Shown here: in pieces, positions 4,411 to 5,418 of the stretch
How the letters are laid out: every line of letters begins with the position of its first letter
Position numbering within the stretch: the stretch's first letter is position 1
Assembly (NCBI GenBank): GCA_946404295.1
Contig: CAMJDE010000141.1
Location: forward strand, 1-5,418
DNA length: 5,418 nucleotides
DNA from: an uncultured Clostridia bacterium
GTDB taxonomy: Bacteria > Bacillota > Clostridia > Oscillospirales > CAG-272
Reading direction: 5' to 3'
Notes under the pieces: model-generated
Databases searched by the model: none
What the model was told of the DNA's origin: nothing
The model's input: only the letters and a program-made list of their open reading frames with translations
Position numbers and translations under genes: made by a program

Positions 4411-5418
4411 TCAGAGCGGCTTTCCGTTCGCGTCGACGATGTAATGCGCGCCGACGCTGTGTTTTCTTGCGAGCGCCGCGGACACGATCGCGTCGGCGAC
4501 CGTACCCATATTGAAGAGTTCGAATTCCTCGACCGTCGCGAGCGTGGCGTCCTCCAGTTCGGCAAGCACCTTCGAGATCTCGTTCTTCGCGAGCGTCAGT
4601 CCTTCCCTCGTCTTGACGGCTCCGACGTATTTGCTCATCAGTTTGCGGAGCATTTCGTGTTTACACGAGATCTCGGCGCGCGGAACGACGACGTCCCCCG
4701 TCGGTGCCGATCCCTTGAGGGTGATCTTCTCGGGACCCTTCCGCGTGCATTCGTCGATGTGACGGGCGACGCGGCGCCCGAAAACGAGACATTCGAGCAT
4801 CGAGTTGCTCGCGAGACGGTTCGCCCCGTGGATGCCGGTGCAGGCGCACTCGCCCGCGGCGTAAAGTCCGTCGATATTGGTCATACCGTTGAGGTCGGCG
4901 ACGATGCCGCCCATAAAGTAGTGCTGCGCGGGATGGATCGGAATGGGCTGCGACGGAACGTCGATCCCCTCTTCCTTACACCGGGCGTAGATCGTCGGGA
5001 ACCGATGCGAGAAGAACTCCTCGGTCATCCCCGACACGTCGAGCAGGGCGTATTCGTCGCCCGTCCGCTCCATATCGGCGAGAATGGCGCGCGTCACGAT
5101 GTCGCGGGGCGCCAGATCTTTCAGTCGGTGGACGTTCTCCATGATGGGCTCGCCCTTCAGGTTGCGGAGTTTGCCGCCCTCGCCGCGCACCGCCTCGCTG
5201 ATCAGGAACAGGCGGCTCTTGTCGCGGTGAGAGATCAGGGTCGTGGGGTGGAACTGTACCATCTCCATCAGGTCGGTTTTCGCCCCGGCGCGAAGCGCCG
5301 CCGCGATACCGTCGCCGATCGAGGCGCGGGGGTTGGTCGTATAGCGGTAAAGATGCCCGATCCCGCCCGTCGCGAGCAGGACGTTCGAGCAGACGACGAT
5401 CTTCGGCGCGCCGTCGTA
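4411..5418 (-). CDS. nadB: L-aspartate oxidase, C-terminal part (partial)
   Basis: NadB oxidises L-aspartate to iminoaspartate using FAD; NadA then makes quinolinate, the precursor of NAD. In anaerobes fumarate is the likely electron acceptor. The window holds the C-terminal 335 aa of a protein usually about 430-540 aa; the frame is open to the right edge, so the 5' end lies outside. Visible family signatures, numbered from the first visible residue, are: LLATGGIGHLYRYTTNP (14-30), the FAD-domain strand; EMVQFHPTTL with H57; APRDIVTRAI (103-112) with R105; QHYFMGGI (165-172) with H166; and GECACTGIHGANRLASNSML (189-208) with R201. The last motif separates NadB from succinate dehydrogenase and fumarate reductase flavoproteins. 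The C-terminal helical domain ends SVGAHYIVDANGKPL, with SVG where many NadB have SRG. A Met at window position 5268 is internal, not a start. It leads the visible nadB-ispE-LtaS-like operon; nadA/nadC could lie upstream but are not visible. Confidence 0.94.
   Translation of the reverse strand, partial: YDGAPKIVVCSNVLLATGGIGHLYRYTTNPRASIGDGIAAALRAGAKTDLMEMVQFHPTTLISHRDKSRLFLISEAVRGEGGKLRNLKGEPIMENVHRLKDLAPRDIVTRAILADMERTGDEYALLDVSGMTEEFFSHRFPTIYARCKEEGIDVPSQPIPIHPAQHYFMGGIVADLNGMTNIDGLYAAGECACTGIHGANRLASNSMLECLVFGRRVARHIDECTRKGPEKITLKGSAPTGDVVVPRAEISCKHEMLRKLMSKYVGAVKTREGLTLAKNEISKVLAELEDATLATVEEFELFNMGTVADAIVSAALARKHSVGAHYIVDANGKPL

Noticed and set aside
4410..4565. N-terminal extension of IspE by 52 residues
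   Set aside because: The extension is Arg/Ser-rich, overlaps nadB on the same strand in another frame, and would move the PAKVN motif away from its conserved N-terminal position.

Overview
The window looks like chromosomal DNA from a GC-rich, endospore-lineage Firmicute (class Clostridia). The main reason is an unmistakable Spo0A master regulator. GTP-type PEP carboxykinase, an LtaS-type polyglycerol-phosphate synthase, MEP-pathway IspE and NadB fit a Gram-positive anaerobe. Order or genus cannot be fixed from this sequence alone. Coding DNA is GC-rich and uses many GAC/GTC/CGC/ATC codons, while the one long intergenic region is AT-rich.

Layout: (1) 1-157, minus strand: first 52 codons of GTP-dependent PEP carboxykinase (pckG), leaving the window at the left edge. 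(2) 158-549: a divergent regulatory region holding a strong extended -10 promoter for pckG, phased A-tracts behind it, a 12-bp palindrome, a 10-bp direct repeat, a candidate Spo0A box, and an extended -10 promoter for spo0A. (3) 550-1329, plus strand: spo0A, 259 aa, with a near-canonical DNA-binding domain but an atypical receiver domain. (4) 1332-1372: a bidirectional intrinsic terminator between converging genes. (5) 1367-5418, minus strand: a tightly packed operon transcribed right to left, nadB (5' end outside the window) - ispE - LTA-synthase-like membrane sulfatase.

How the genes fit together: nadB begins de novo NAD synthesis. ispE supplies isoprenoid precursors, which are needed for undecaprenyl phosphate among other things. 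The LtaS-like protein builds anionic envelope polymer outside the membrane. They look like a housekeeping operon rather than one pathway; nadB and ispE are separated by one base and are probably translationally coupled. pckG (PEP/oxaloacetate node) and spo0A (post-exponential development) share a divergent control region, so joint control by nutritional state is possible but inferred.

I see no mobile element, CRISPR array, RNA gene or obvious novel defence system. The points most worth a second look are the altered phosphorylation pocket of Spo0A and its non-standard neighbourhood, the shared operator-like repeat between pckG and spo0A, and an LtaS-like enzyme with an added C-terminal IPT/TIG-like domain and a sixth membrane helix.
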